In this document: positions 5,306 to 11,514 of the stretch, piece by piece | How positions within the stretch are numbered: the first letter of the stretch is position 1 | How the letters are laid out: each line of letters begins with the position of its first letter | Source: Thermaceae bacterium | GTDB taxonomy: Bacteria > Deinococcota > Deinococci > Deinococcales > Marinithermaceae | NCBI GenBank assembly: GCA_027023345.1 | Contig: JALVVO010000067.1 | Span: 1-15,187 of the forward strand | Direction: 5' to 3' | Length of the DNA: 15,187 nucleotides | Notes under the pieces: generated by a model | Told to the model about the DNA's origin: nothing | Seen by the model: only the letters and a program-made list of their open reading frames with translations | The model's database searches: none | Translations under genes and position numbers: made by a program

Positions 5306-7285
5306 TTACTCGACGATCCACTTGCCTTCCTTGCCGCCGCCGCGCCAGATCATCGGCGGGTTGGCGTCGGCCGGCGAGACCCGGACGTAGCCCTGCATCT
5401 CCTGGTGCAGCGCCGAGCAGAAGTCGGTGCAGTAGAAGGGGTAGACACCGGGCTTCTCGGGCTTCCACACCAGGGTCAGGGTTTGGCCGGGCATGATCAG
5501 CAGGTTGGGCACGTCCGCGCCGTAGACCGCGAAGCCGTGCGGGATGTCCCAGTCCTGCTCGAGGTTCGTCACGTGGAAGTAGACGGTGTCGCCGACCTTG
5601 ACGCCCTCGATGTTGTCGGGCACGAAGTGCGAGCGGATCGCGGTCATGTAGACGTGCACCTCGTTGCCCTTACGCACGACCTTGACGTCCTTCTCGCTCT
5701 TGGTGGCGTAGGGGTGCTCGTTCTCCTTGAGGTTGTAGATCTTGGCCTGCTTGTCCTTGATCATGCTGGCCGGCAGCGCCTGGGCGTAGTGCGGCTCGCC
5801 GAGGGTGGGGAAGTCGAGGAGGAGCTGCATCTTGTCGCCGGTGATGTCGATGAGCTGCGCCGACTGGTTGAGCTCGGGGCCGGTGGGGAGGTAGCGGTCC
5901 TTGGTGATCTTGTTCAGCGCCAGGACGTACTTGCCCCACGGCTTCGCCGAGTCACCGCCCGGGATCATCAGGTGGCCGACCGAGTAGTAGACCGGGATGC
6001 GGTCCACGATCTCGCCGGTCTCCCACTTCCACTTGACGATCTCGGAGCTGATGAAGCAGGAGGTGTAGGCGTAGCCCTTGCCGTCGGACTCGGTGTGCAA
6101 GGGGCCGAGGCAGACGTTCTTCACGTGGTGGTCCACCACGGCGTCGTAGTCGAGGATGGGGATCCCGTAGGCATCGCCGGCGAACTTCTTCTCCTTGATG
6201 GCCTTGAGCATCTTCTCGAAGGAGTGCACGGCCATCGTGGCGGAGAGCTTACCGTTACCCAGGATGAAGCGGCCGTCGGGGCTCACGTCCACGCCGTGGG
6301 GCGACTTGGGCGTGGGGATGTAGTAAATGACGCCGGGGCACTGCTCGGGCTTGATGACCTTCTCCTCCTTAATGATCTCGGAGAAGGCCATGTGCTTCTT
6401 CTCGTCGTACCAGTTGTGGGCGTAGGGGGTGTGCCAGGTCTCGTACTTACCCTCCTTGATGCACTCCTCGGCCCGCTTCCAGTTGACCGCGGCGATGAAG
6501 TCCTTGTCGTGCTGCGAGGCATTGATCTCGAGGAGGGTGTGGGCTTCCTCGGTATTGTACGAGGTGAAGAAGCACCAATCTTTCGAGGGCCCCTTGCCGC
6601 AGTGGGCGAGGTCGTAGTCAAAGCCGGGCACCAGGATCTGGAAGGCGAGGCTCATCTTGCCGGTGTCGGGATCCACCTTGATGAAGGAGAGGGTGCCCTT
6701 GAAGTTCCCCTTGTATTGGTCGATGGGGATGTCCCGCTGCGGCAGCGGCACCGAGAAGCGGGTACCGGCGGTGATGTACTCGGTGTTCTCCGTGACGAAC
6801 GAGCTCGGGTGGTTACCCGCCGAGTTCGGGATCTCGATGATTTCGGCGGTCTCCATGTACTTGAGGTCGATCCGGGCGACGCGCGGCGTGTTGTTGGCGT
6901 TGATGAAGATCCAGCGCCCGTCGGGCACGCCGTTCGTCATCGAGAGTTCGGGGTGGTGGGTGTCATCCCAGGGAAGGAACCCGTGGGAGGTCATGAGCAA
7001 AGGTTTGGTCTCCGGGCTGTAGCCGTAGCCGTTCCGCGGGTTGACCGAGAAAACGCCGATGTTCTTAAGGGTGCGCCCGGAGGGCAGGCCCACCACCGAG
7101 AGCTGCCCGTTGAAGCCGCCGGAAAGGAAGGCGTAGAACTCGTCGTACTCGCCGGGCGGCACGTAGACCTTCTGGGCCGCGTCCTTCGCCAGCTTCGTCG
7201 CCACCTTGCGGGCGCCGATGGCGACGAAGGAGAGCGCGGCGACCAGCGCCAAGAGAACCGCAAGCCTGACCCTACCCTTGTTCAT
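5306..7285 (-). CDS. nosZ: nitrous oxide reductase NosZ, Sec-exported clade II type
   Basis: A 659-residue periplasmic enzyme that reduces N2O to N2, the last step of denitrification. The N-terminus (NKGRVRLAVLLALVAALSFVAIGA) is a Sec-type signal or anchor with no twin-arginine motif, which marks the clade II group. The N-terminal beta-propeller carries the Cu_Z histidines: the DTHHPE pair at residues 110-111, and other candidates in PHGVDVSPDG, DHHVKN, GPLHTE and EPHYAQ. The C-terminal cupredoxin domain carries the Cu_A motif CTDFCSALHQEM at 619-630, with two Cys, His and Met all present. The protein ends about 29 residues later with no fused heme domain. The start is ATG 7285, with GGAGGTGA 7 nt upstream. 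It is preceded by a terminator and a CRP/FNR-like box. Confidence 0.97.
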   Translation of the reverse strand: MNKGRVRLAVLLALVAALSFVAIGARKVATKLAKDAAQKVYVPPGEYDEFYAFLSGGFNGQLSVVGLPSGRTLKNIGVFSVNPRNGYGYSPETKPLLMTSHGFLPWDDTHHPELSMTNGVPDGRWIFINANNTPRVARIDLKYMETAEIIEIPNSAGNHPSSFVTENTEYITAGTRFSVPLPQRDIPIDQYKGNFKGTLSFIKVDPDTGKMSLAFQILVPGFDYDLAHCGKGPSKDWCFFTSYNTEEAHTLLEINASQHDKDFIAAVNWKRAEECIKEGKYETWHTPYAHNWYDEKKHMAFSEIIKEEKVIKPEQCPGVIYYIPTPKSPHGVDVSPDGRFILGNGKLSATMAVHSFEKMLKAIKEKKFAGDAYGIPILDYDAVVDHHVKNVCLGPLHTESDGKGYAYTSCFISSEIVKWKWETGEIVDRIPVYYSVGHLMIPGGDSAKPWGKYVLALNKITKDRYLPTGPELNQSAQLIDITGDKMQLLLDFPTLGEPHYAQALPASMIKDKQAKIYNLKENEHPYATKSEKDVKVVRKGNEVHVYMTAIRSHFVPDNIEGVKVGDTVYFHVTNLEQDWDIPHGFAVYGADVPNLLIMPGQTLTLVWKPEKPGVYPFYCTDFCSALHQEMQGYVRVSPADANPPMIWRGGGKEGKWIVE

Positions 7286-7292
7286 ACGTTCC

Positions 7293-7300
7293 TCACCTCC
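7293..7300 (-). promoter_or_regulatory. ribosome binding site of nosZ
   Basis: A perfect GGAGGTGA 7 nt before ATG 7285 selects this start over an in-frame ATG 36 bases upstream. Confidence 0.88.
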
Positions 7301-7359
7301 CCCGCGGAGGCAGACCGGCATCGCCTCGCGCCGAGCCCGCCCCTTCGCGGTTCACTTTT

Positions 7360-7365
7360 ACGCTA
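7360..7365 (-). promoter_or_regulatory. possible -10 element of the nosZ promoter (TAGCGT)
   Basis: TAGCGT fits TANNNT in the AT-richer part of the 171-base gap upstream of nosZ. It would give a leader of about 68 nt containing the strong ribosome binding site. No matching -35 was recognised, and the distance to the CRP/FNR-like box (centre near -52) is not a canonical spacing, so this is tentative. Confidence 0.3.
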
Positions 7366-7379
7366 GCGAAGAGCGATTA

Positions 7380-7391
7380 GGACGTTTGTCC
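7380..7391. promoter_or_regulatory. 12-bp inverted repeat upstream of nosZ (possible operator)
   Basis: GGAC-GTTT-GTCC, a perfect 4-bp inverted repeat with a 4-bp spacer, lies between the CRP/FNR-like box and the possible -10. The regulator is unknown, and a short repeat like this could be chance. Confidence 0.3.
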
Positions 7392-7398
7392 CAGATGT

Positions 7399-7412
7399 GT
7401 GATCTTCATTAA
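7399..7412. promoter_or_regulatory. CRP/FNR-family-like binding site upstream of nosZ
   Basis: GTGAT-CTTC-ATTAA matches the FNR/DNR consensus TTGAT-N4-ATCAA at 8 of 10 half-site positions. It sits just downstream of the cytochrome terminator and about 114 bases before the nosZ start. CRP/FNR regulators control denitrification genes in many bacteria, including Thermus, so oxygen- or NO-responsive activation of nosZ is a reasonable inference. Confidence 0.5.
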
Positions 7413-7436
7413 ATACCCCCCGGCAGCGCCGGGGGG
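7408..7436 (-). terminator. intrinsic terminator after the first cytochrome c gene
   Basis: A perfect 9-bp stem CCCCCCGGC/GCCGGGGGG with a 3-nt loop (7416-7436) is followed on the minus strand by TATTTAAT. It begins 20 nt after the cytochrome c stop. It should end or attenuate the cytochrome transcript before nosZ, implying that nosZ has its own promoter. Confidence 0.75.
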
Positions 7437-7456
7437 ACGCGTTGGGCTTCCTGAGC

Positions 7457-7918
7457 CTACTTGACCTTGACCTGGTCGGTGGCATCCACGTAGCGAAGGT
7501 ACTCGTAGACCGCCCGGAAGTCCTCCTCGGTCATGTCTGGGGAGGGGCGCATCACCGTGAGGTACTGCTGCAAAAGCGCGTTGGCGATGGGGTCGTTCCA
7601 GATCATCTCCTCGGTGTTAAGCAGGAGGTTCATGATCCACTCGGGGCTGCGGGCCAGGGTGACGCCCTTCAAGGGCGGGCCCACGTAGCGCTCGGTGATC
7701 TTGTGGCAGGCCGAGCAGTACTGCTCGAAGAGCTTCTCGCCCTTCTTCGCGAGCTCCTTGTCGATGCAGGGGTCGAGCTTGAGCTCTTTTTTGGCGTAGG
7801 GACCGATGCCCTTGGGAAGCCCCGGCGGGGGCATCTTGGCCGGAATCTCGCACTTCGCCGCGAAAGCGAAAGCGAACACCAACCCAGCAGCCAGCGCGTA
7901 ACCAAGGTACTTCTTCAA
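7457..7918 (-). CDS. periplasmic mono-heme cytochrome c of the nos locus (NosC-like)
   Basis: A 153-residue exported cytochrome with a signal peptide of about 20 residues (MKKYLGYALAAGLVFAFAFA). The heme site is CSACH at residues 68-72, the likely axial Met is Met123 (VMRPSPDM), and the C-terminal helix reads EEDFRAVYEYLRYV. Two further cysteines, at 23 and 51, could form a disulfide or tether. It resembles the cytochrome modules that accompany or are fused to clade II NosZ, and is the probable direct electron donor to NosZ; the partner is inferred from position. TTG 7918 is chosen as start because GGAGGTGA lies 5 nt upstream and the signal peptide begins exactly there. A GTG at 7927 would lie inside the ribosome binding site. 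Confidence 0.85.
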   Translation of the reverse strand: MKKYLGYALAAGLVFAFAFAAKCEIPAKMPPPGLPKGIGPYAKKELKLDPCIDKELAKKGEKLFEQYCSACHKITERYVGPPLKGVTLARSPEWIMNLLLNTEEMIWNDPIANALLQQYLTVMRPSPDMTEEDFRAVYEYLRYVDATDQVKVK

Positions 7919-7923
7919 AGGCC

Positions 7924-7931
7924 TCACCTCC
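7924..7931 (-). promoter_or_regulatory. ribosome binding site setting a TTG start
   Basis: GGAGGTGA 5 nt before TTG 7918. The same octamer precedes nosZ and the nosB-like gene, which supports TTG as a genuine initiation codon. Confidence 0.75.
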
Positions 7932-7940
7932 TCCAGGCAA

Positions 7941-7970
7941 AGCTTAACCGGAACGAGCACTAATGAACAA
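7941..7970 (-). promoter_or_regulatory. candidate promoter of the cytochrome c gene
   Basis: A -35-like TTGTTC (7970-7965), an 18-bp spacer and a -10-like TAAGCT (7946-7941). The -35 lies inside the CRP/FNR-like palindrome, as in class II activation or steric repression. The leader would be about 16 nt and include the ribosome binding site. Confidence 0.45.
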
Positions 7971-7976
7971 GTTCAC
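7963..7976. promoter_or_regulatory. CRP/FNR-family-like palindrome between the nos locus and recN
   Basis: Contains the perfect palindrome TGAACAAGTTCA (7964-7975), which has the TGA-N6-TCA core of CRP/FNR sites. It lies about 35 bases upstream of both the predicted cytochrome c start site and the predicted recN start site, so it could serve either direction. Confidence 0.5.
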
Positions 7977-7990
7977 ATGTCCCCCCGGGC

Positions 7991-7996
7991 TATGCT
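7991..7996 (+). promoter_or_regulatory. candidate -10 element (TATGCT) of recN
   Basis: TATGCT ends 8 nt before the ATG at 8005 and 2 nt before an in-frame GTG at 7999. A leaderless transcript starting at the ATG fits best. Confidence 0.45.
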
Positions 7997-8004
7997 AGGT
8001 GCGA

Positions 8005-9567
8005 ATGCTGGAGGCGCTCGAGGTCCGAAACCTCGCCGTCATCGAAAGCACCGAGGTCGAGTTCGCCCCCGGGCTGAACGTCCTCTCCGGCGAAACGGGG
8101 GCGGGCAAGTCGCTCCTTGTGGACGCCCTCGCCCTCCTGCTCGGGGCCAAGGCCGACCCCGGCCTCGTTCGCCCCGGCGCCGAGGCCGCGCTGGTCACCG
8201 CCTGGATCGACGGCGAGAGCTTTAGCCGCCGGATCGGGGCCCGCAGCACCCCCCGGATCGGGGGCGAGGTGGTCACGCTCGACGAGCTCGCGCGCGCGGT
8301 GGGCGCCCGAGTGGCGCTCTTCGCCCAGCACGCCGCCCAGACCCTCACCCGGCGCGAGGCCCAGCGCCGGATGCTGGACGCGCTCCTGCCCGGGGACCTG
8401 CTTCGCGCCTACCGGACCGCGTACGAGCGCTACCGGAGGCTCGTCGCCGAGCACCTCGAGCTCAAGCAAAGGGCCAGGGAGCGCCTGGAGCGGATCGACC
8501 TGCTCCGCTTCCAGATCCAGGAGATCGCCGGAGCGGAGCTCGAGCCCGGCGAGGAGGAGGCCCTGCTCGAGGAGCGTGAGCGGCTTAAGCACCTGGACCT
8601 CCTACGCGAGCGGATCGCCGAGGCCATCGAGCTCCTCACCGGCGAGGCCGACGCCGTCGGCCTGGTGGGGCGGGCAGCGGCGGCGGTGGAGGCGGCCGCC
8701 CGCCACGACGCCGCCCTCGCCCCCCTGGCGAGCGAGCTGGAGGGCGCCGAGGACGCGCTGCAGGCCCTGGCCCGCGAGCTCGAGAACCGGATGCTCGCCC
8801 TCGAGGCCGACCCCGAGCGGCTCGCAGAGGTGGAGGAGCGGCTCGCCCGGATCCAGCGGCTCAAGCAGAAGTACGGGGACACGGTGGAAGCGGTGCTCGC
8901 CCACCTCGAGCGCGCGCAAGAGGAGCTCGACGCCCTCGAAAACGCCGAGGACCGGATCGCCGCCCTCGAAGCCGAGCGCGCCGAGGCCGAGGCCGAACTC
9001 AAGGCACGGGGTCAGGCCCTTTCAAGGGCACGGGAGGAAGCGGCCCGAAGGCTCGAGGCCGGGGTGAAGGAGGAGCTCGCCGCCCTGGGCATGCCGGGCG
9101 CGGTGCTTAAGGTGGAGCTCGAGCCCCTCCCCGAGCCCGGGCCCTTCGGCCTGGAGGCGGTGCGCTTTTCCTTCAGCGCGAACCCGGGCCTGCCCCCGGC
9201 GCCCCTGGAAAAGGCCGCCTCGGGTGGCGAGCTCTCCCGCACCCTGCTCGCCCTCCTCCTCACCAGTGGCCTGAAGGCCGAGACCGTAGTGCTCGACGAG
9301 GTGGACGCCGGCGTCGGCGGCGAGGCCGCCCGCGCGCTGGCCGAGCGCCTCGCCCGACTCGCCGAAAAAAGCCAGGTGATCGTCGTCACCCACCTGCCCC
9401 AGATCGCCGCTCGGGCCCACCGGCACTTCCGGGTCCGAAAGGAAAGCGGCCGCGCCTGGGCCGAGGCCCTTAGCGGCGAGGCCCGGGTGCGGGAAATCGC
9501 CCGCATGCTCTCGGGTGGCTACGAACCCGAGGCGCTGGAGCACGCCCGCGCGCTGCTTTTGGGCTAG
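8005..9567 (+). CDS. recN: DNA repair protein RecN
   Basis: A 520-residue SMC-like ATPase of double-strand break repair. The N-terminal head begins LEALEVRNLAVI and carries Walker A GETGAGKS at residues 29-36. A long Glu/Arg/Leu-rich coiled-coil centre follows (about 140-340), shorter than SMC arms, as usual for RecN. The C-terminal head holds the signature ASGGELSRTLLALLL, Walker B TVVLDEVDAGVGG and a VVTHLPQIAA segment, all typical of RecN. The length is close to other RecN proteins. ATG 8005 is preferred over GTG 7999 because of the -10-like element 8 nt upstream. The gene is divergent from the nos operon, sharing a CRP/FNR-like palindrome, and ends tail to tail with the permease at 9564, where a single CTAG supplies both stop codons. 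Confidence 0.96.
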   Translation: MLEALEVRNLAVIESTEVEFAPGLNVLSGETGAGKSLLVDALALLLGAKADPGLVRPGAEAALVTAWIDGESFSRRIGARSTPRIGGEVVTLDELARAVGARVALFAQHAAQTLTRREAQRRMLDALLPGDLLRAYRTAYERYRRLVAEHLELKQRARERLERIDLLRFQIQEIAGAELEPGEEEALLEERERLKHLDLLRERIAEAIELLTGEADAVGLVGRAAAAVEAAARHDAALAPLASELEGAEDALQALARELENRMLALEADPERLAEVEERLARIQRLKQKYGDTVEAVLAHLERAQEELDALENAEDRIAALEAERAEAEAELKARGQALSRAREEAARRLEAGVKEELAALGMPGAVLKVELEPLPEPGPFGLEAVRFSFSANPGLPPAPLEKAASGGELSRTLLALLLTSGLKAETVVLDEVDAGVGGEAARALAERLARLAEKSQVIVVTHLPQIAARAHRHFRVRKESGRAWAEALSGEARVREIARMLSGGYEPEALEHARALLLG

Positions 9568-10322
9568 CGATCCCGCCGGGCGAAGACGAGGCCGGCGAGG
9601 CCGTAGAGCACGAGGAAGGCGACGCCGAAGCTCAAGAGGAGGGGCGCGTAGCCGACCTGCCCGAGGAGCTTGTCGAGCAGGTAGCCGACCGGCCCCACCA
9701 GCACCGGCGCGTTAAGCGCCTTCAGGAGGCTGGTGCGGAGGATCTCCAGGGGGTTGGCGAAGATCACCGCGAGCATGAAGCCCTCGAGGGGGTAGTCGCG
9801 GAAGACGATGGAGAGCGCGACCACCGCGGGGTCGTAGGCGAGCACCAATAGCCCCCAAAAGAAAAGGCCGAGGCCCAGGGCCCGGCCGGGCTCGAGCACC
9901 AGCGCCCCGCTGAGCGCCGCCACCCCCACCCAGAAGGCCACCACCAGGACCAAGGCGACGATCAACCAAAGGGCGTTCGAAAGCGAGAGCCCGAGCAAAC
10001 TGGCGGCGAGTCCGCCACCGAGGAGGAAGGGAAAGAGAAAGCCGAGCCCCACCCCGAAGGCGGCAGCAAGGTAGAGCCTTCCCGCCGGGCGCGGCATCGC
10101 CGCCCAGAAGGCCCACTCCTCCCGGCCGGCGAGGAGCGGCGCCGCGAGCGCGAGCACCGCCGGGGGCACGAAGAGGAGCAAGAGCCCGTAGACGCTGAGG
10201 ACCGCCACCCCCTCGGGCCGGCCTCGGAAGGCGAGGGCCAGAGCCGTGAGGCCGAGCCCTAAGAACCAAGCCCAGGGGTTCCGCAAGATCTCCTTCAAGT
10301 AGAGGACGAGAAAAGCGCGCAT
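9564..10322 (-). CDS. second NosY-like ABC permease
   Basis: A 252-residue membrane protein with about six or seven hydrophobic segments. An N-terminal RAFLVLYLKEILRNPWAWFLG amphipathic start is typical of ABC-2 permeases. The cytoplasmic-loop-like AGREEWAFWAAMPRPAGRLYLAAAFGV occupies the place of the ANRDFALLVLTQPVPRG loop in NosY, and the VFARRDR ending parallels NosY's VFARKDF. It is the last gene of a cluster with NosD-, NosF- and NosL-like genes, so it probably forms a transporter with the ATPase at 11495-12235. It starts 3 nt after the preceding NosL-like stop. I call it a NosY paralog from topology, ending and context; the substrate is unknown. Confidence 0.75.
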   Translation of the reverse strand: MRAFLVLYLKEILRNPWAWFLGLGLTALALAFRGRPEGVAVLSVYGLLLLFVPPAVLALAAPLLAGREEWAFWAAMPRPAGRLYLAAAFGVGLGFLFPFLLGGGLAASLLGLSLSNALWLIVALVLVVAFWVGVAALSGALVLEPGRALGLGLFFWGLLVLAYDPAVVALSIVFRDYPLEGFMLAVIFANPLEILRTSLLKALNAPVLVGPVGYLLDKLLGQVGYAPLLLSFGVAFLVLYGLAGLVFARRDR

Positions 10323-10325
10323 GAC

Positions 10326-10829
10326 CTAGACCACGGGCACCCAGGGGTGTTGTTTGCCCTCCTCGAGGAGCTCCTTCCAGGTGAGGAAGCGGGCCCCCTT
10401 GAGCCGCCGCTCCTTGACGAAGGCCTCGGCCTCCTCCCGGGTCTTGAAGGCGACGAGCCCTCCGCCCATCGGGGTGCGGATCCGCTTGTGGTAGACGATC
10501 ACCGCCTCGTCGGCGGGGATGAGCACCGCCTTGTGCCCCGTGGAGCGCTTGTAGTCGGAGACGTACCACTCCTTGGGCTTCACCCGCACGGTGGGGCCGT
10601 AGGCGGCGTAGCCGTTCACGTGGTCGGCCAGGCACTCGATGGCGTCGTAGTTGTAGTACTTGCCGGTCTCAACCACCACCTGGGCGACGAAGCGACCGTC
10701 GATCACGGTCATGAAGCAGTAGGGGCAGACGTCCACCCCAATTCGCACCGGCCGCGGCGCCGCCACCGCGCGGAAGACGAAGGGAACCCCGAAGATCGCA
10801 AGGCCTTTCAGGAACGTCCGACGCTTCAT
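10326..10829 (-). CDS. NosL-like protein with a twin-arginine signal (first of two)
   Basis: A 167-residue protein. The N-terminus MKRRTFLKG followed by a hydrophobic stretch matches the Tat consensus R-R-x-F-L-K. After cleavage near AVAA it shows the NosL pattern: C-x2-C-x-M (CPYCFM, residues 35-40), then YYNYDAIECL (58-67) corresponding to FDSVECM of NosL. Met after the third Cys is replaced by Leu. There is no lipobox. It is probably exported folded, perhaps already holding copper, unlike the lipoprotein NosL of the first locus. ATG 10829 is chosen because GAGG lies 5 nt upstream; a GTG two codons earlier overlaps that site. A hairpin separates it from the next NosL-like gene upstream. Family call is good; function beyond metal handling is inferred. 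Confidence 0.8.
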   Translation of the reverse strand: MKRRTFLKGLAIFGVPFVFRAVAAPRPVRIGVDVCPYCFMTVIDGRFVAQVVVETGKYYNYDAIECLADHVNGYAAYGPTVRVKPKEWYVSDYKRSTGHKAVLIPADEAVIVYHKRIRTPMGGGLVAFKTREEAEAFVKERRLKGARFLTWKELLEEGKQHPWVPVV

Positions 10830-10845
10830 GTCCACCTCGCTTTAC

Positions 10846-10851
10846 ATTTTA
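10846..10851 (-). promoter_or_regulatory. possible -10 element (TAAAAT) between the two Tat NosL-like genes
   Basis: TAAAAT, 16 nt upstream of ATG 10829, directly follows the hairpin. It could restart transcription for the last two genes. The corresponding -35 would fall inside the hairpin and shows no match. Confidence 0.3.
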
Positions 10852-10853
10852 GA

Positions 10854-10878
10854 GTCCGGGGCCTCGAAGGCCCCGGAC
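10854..10878 (-). terminator. strong hairpin between the two Tat NosL-like genes
   Basis: A perfect 10-bp stem GTCCGGGGCC/GGCCCCGGAC with a 5-nt loop begins 12 nt after the upstream stop codon. The minus-strand tail is TCTAAAATG, without a real U-run, so it may be a partial terminator or an mRNA-stabilising structure. Confidence 0.5.
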
Positions 10879-10890
10879 CCCTAAATGGGC

Positions 10891-11514
10891 TTACAGAAGC
10901 CCGGTGTGCTTCGCGAGGAGCGGGACCAGATTCTTCTCGGGCAGCGGTGCGAGGTCCCAAATCAGGTCGAAGGTCAAGAGATGGAAGCGGCCGATCTTCT
11001 TCGCCCGCTTCTTCACCAGGACCCCCGCATCCTGGGGACTCTTAGTGGCAAGCAGGTGCGCCATCATCGTGGTCATCAGGTTCTGGCCCCAGACAAAGGT
11101 GGCCTGGCGGGCCGGAACCAGCCCGACCGGCTTGCAGGGCACCTGGGAGCCGTCTACCGCCATCACGTAGAAGGTCGCCCCCTCGCCGTCCACGATCCCC
11201 TTGGCGTAGGCGTAGTTGATCATGCAGGCGATGGACTCGAAGTGAAGCGCCTTCCCGTCGTCGAAGACGATCTGGGCGTAGGTACGCTCGAAGAAGCCGG
11301 GCGGGAACTTCTTACCCTTCATCCCCTTGGGCGGGGTCTTGATCGGCATCCCGCAGAAAGCGCACCTACCGGTATCCCAGGGCACCTCCGCCGGCGGAAT
11401 CTTGCCCACCACGAGGGGCTTCGCCGGCGCCTGGGCGAAGACCTTGGGCCCGAGTGCCAAAGCGCCACCTGCCGCACCAAGGATCTTTAGGACTTCACGC
11501 CGATTCTTCCTCAT
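10891..11514 (-). CDS. NosL-like protein with a twin-arginine signal (second of two, larger)
   Basis: A 207-residue protein. The N-terminus MRKNRREVLKILGAAGG, with Arg5-Arg6, fits a Tat signal, with a likely cleavage after KVFA. The NosL blocks are present: C-x2-C-x-M (CAFCGM, residues 51-56) and LHFESIACM (90-98), aligned with FDSVECM in NosL. A lysine/proline-rich insertion (KTPPKGMKGKKFPPGF) and an extra C-terminal portion of about 50 residues make it longer than NosL. An additional Cys occurs in QVPCKPVG. The ATG has a perfect AAGGAGGTG upstream, located within the end of the ATPase gene that it overlaps by 20 bases. Probably a periplasmic metal carrier serving the NosDFY-like transporter encoded with it; that role is inferred. 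Confidence 0.78.
   Translation of the reverse strand: MRKNRREVLKILGAAGGALALGPKVFAQAPAKPLVVGKIPPAEVPWDTGRCAFCGMPIKTPPKGMKGKKFPPGFFERTYAQIVFDDGKALHFESIACMINYAYAKGIVDGEGATFYVMAVDGSQVPCKPVGLVPARQATFVWGQNLMTTMMAHLLATKSPQDAGVLVKKRAKKIGRFHLLTFDLIWDLAPLPEKNLVPLLAKHTGLL

Noticed and set aside
4823..7366. An open frame of 847 codons on the plus strand, opposite nosZ and the nosB-like gene
   Set aside because: It is rich in Val, Asp, His and Gly without any domain pattern and lies antisense to clear nosZ motifs. Long antisense frames are expected in GC-rich DNA.
7919..7960. Longer N-terminus of the first cytochrome c (start at 7960 or GTG 7927)
   Set aside because: It would include the ribosome binding site and place polar residues before the signal peptide. 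TTG 7918 follows the perfect GGAGGTGA at a normal distance.
8140..9067. Alternative-frame open reading frame within recN rich in Ser, Pro and Arg
   Set aside because: Its composition is that of a shifted GC-rich frame, and recN motifs in the main frame are complete from end to end.
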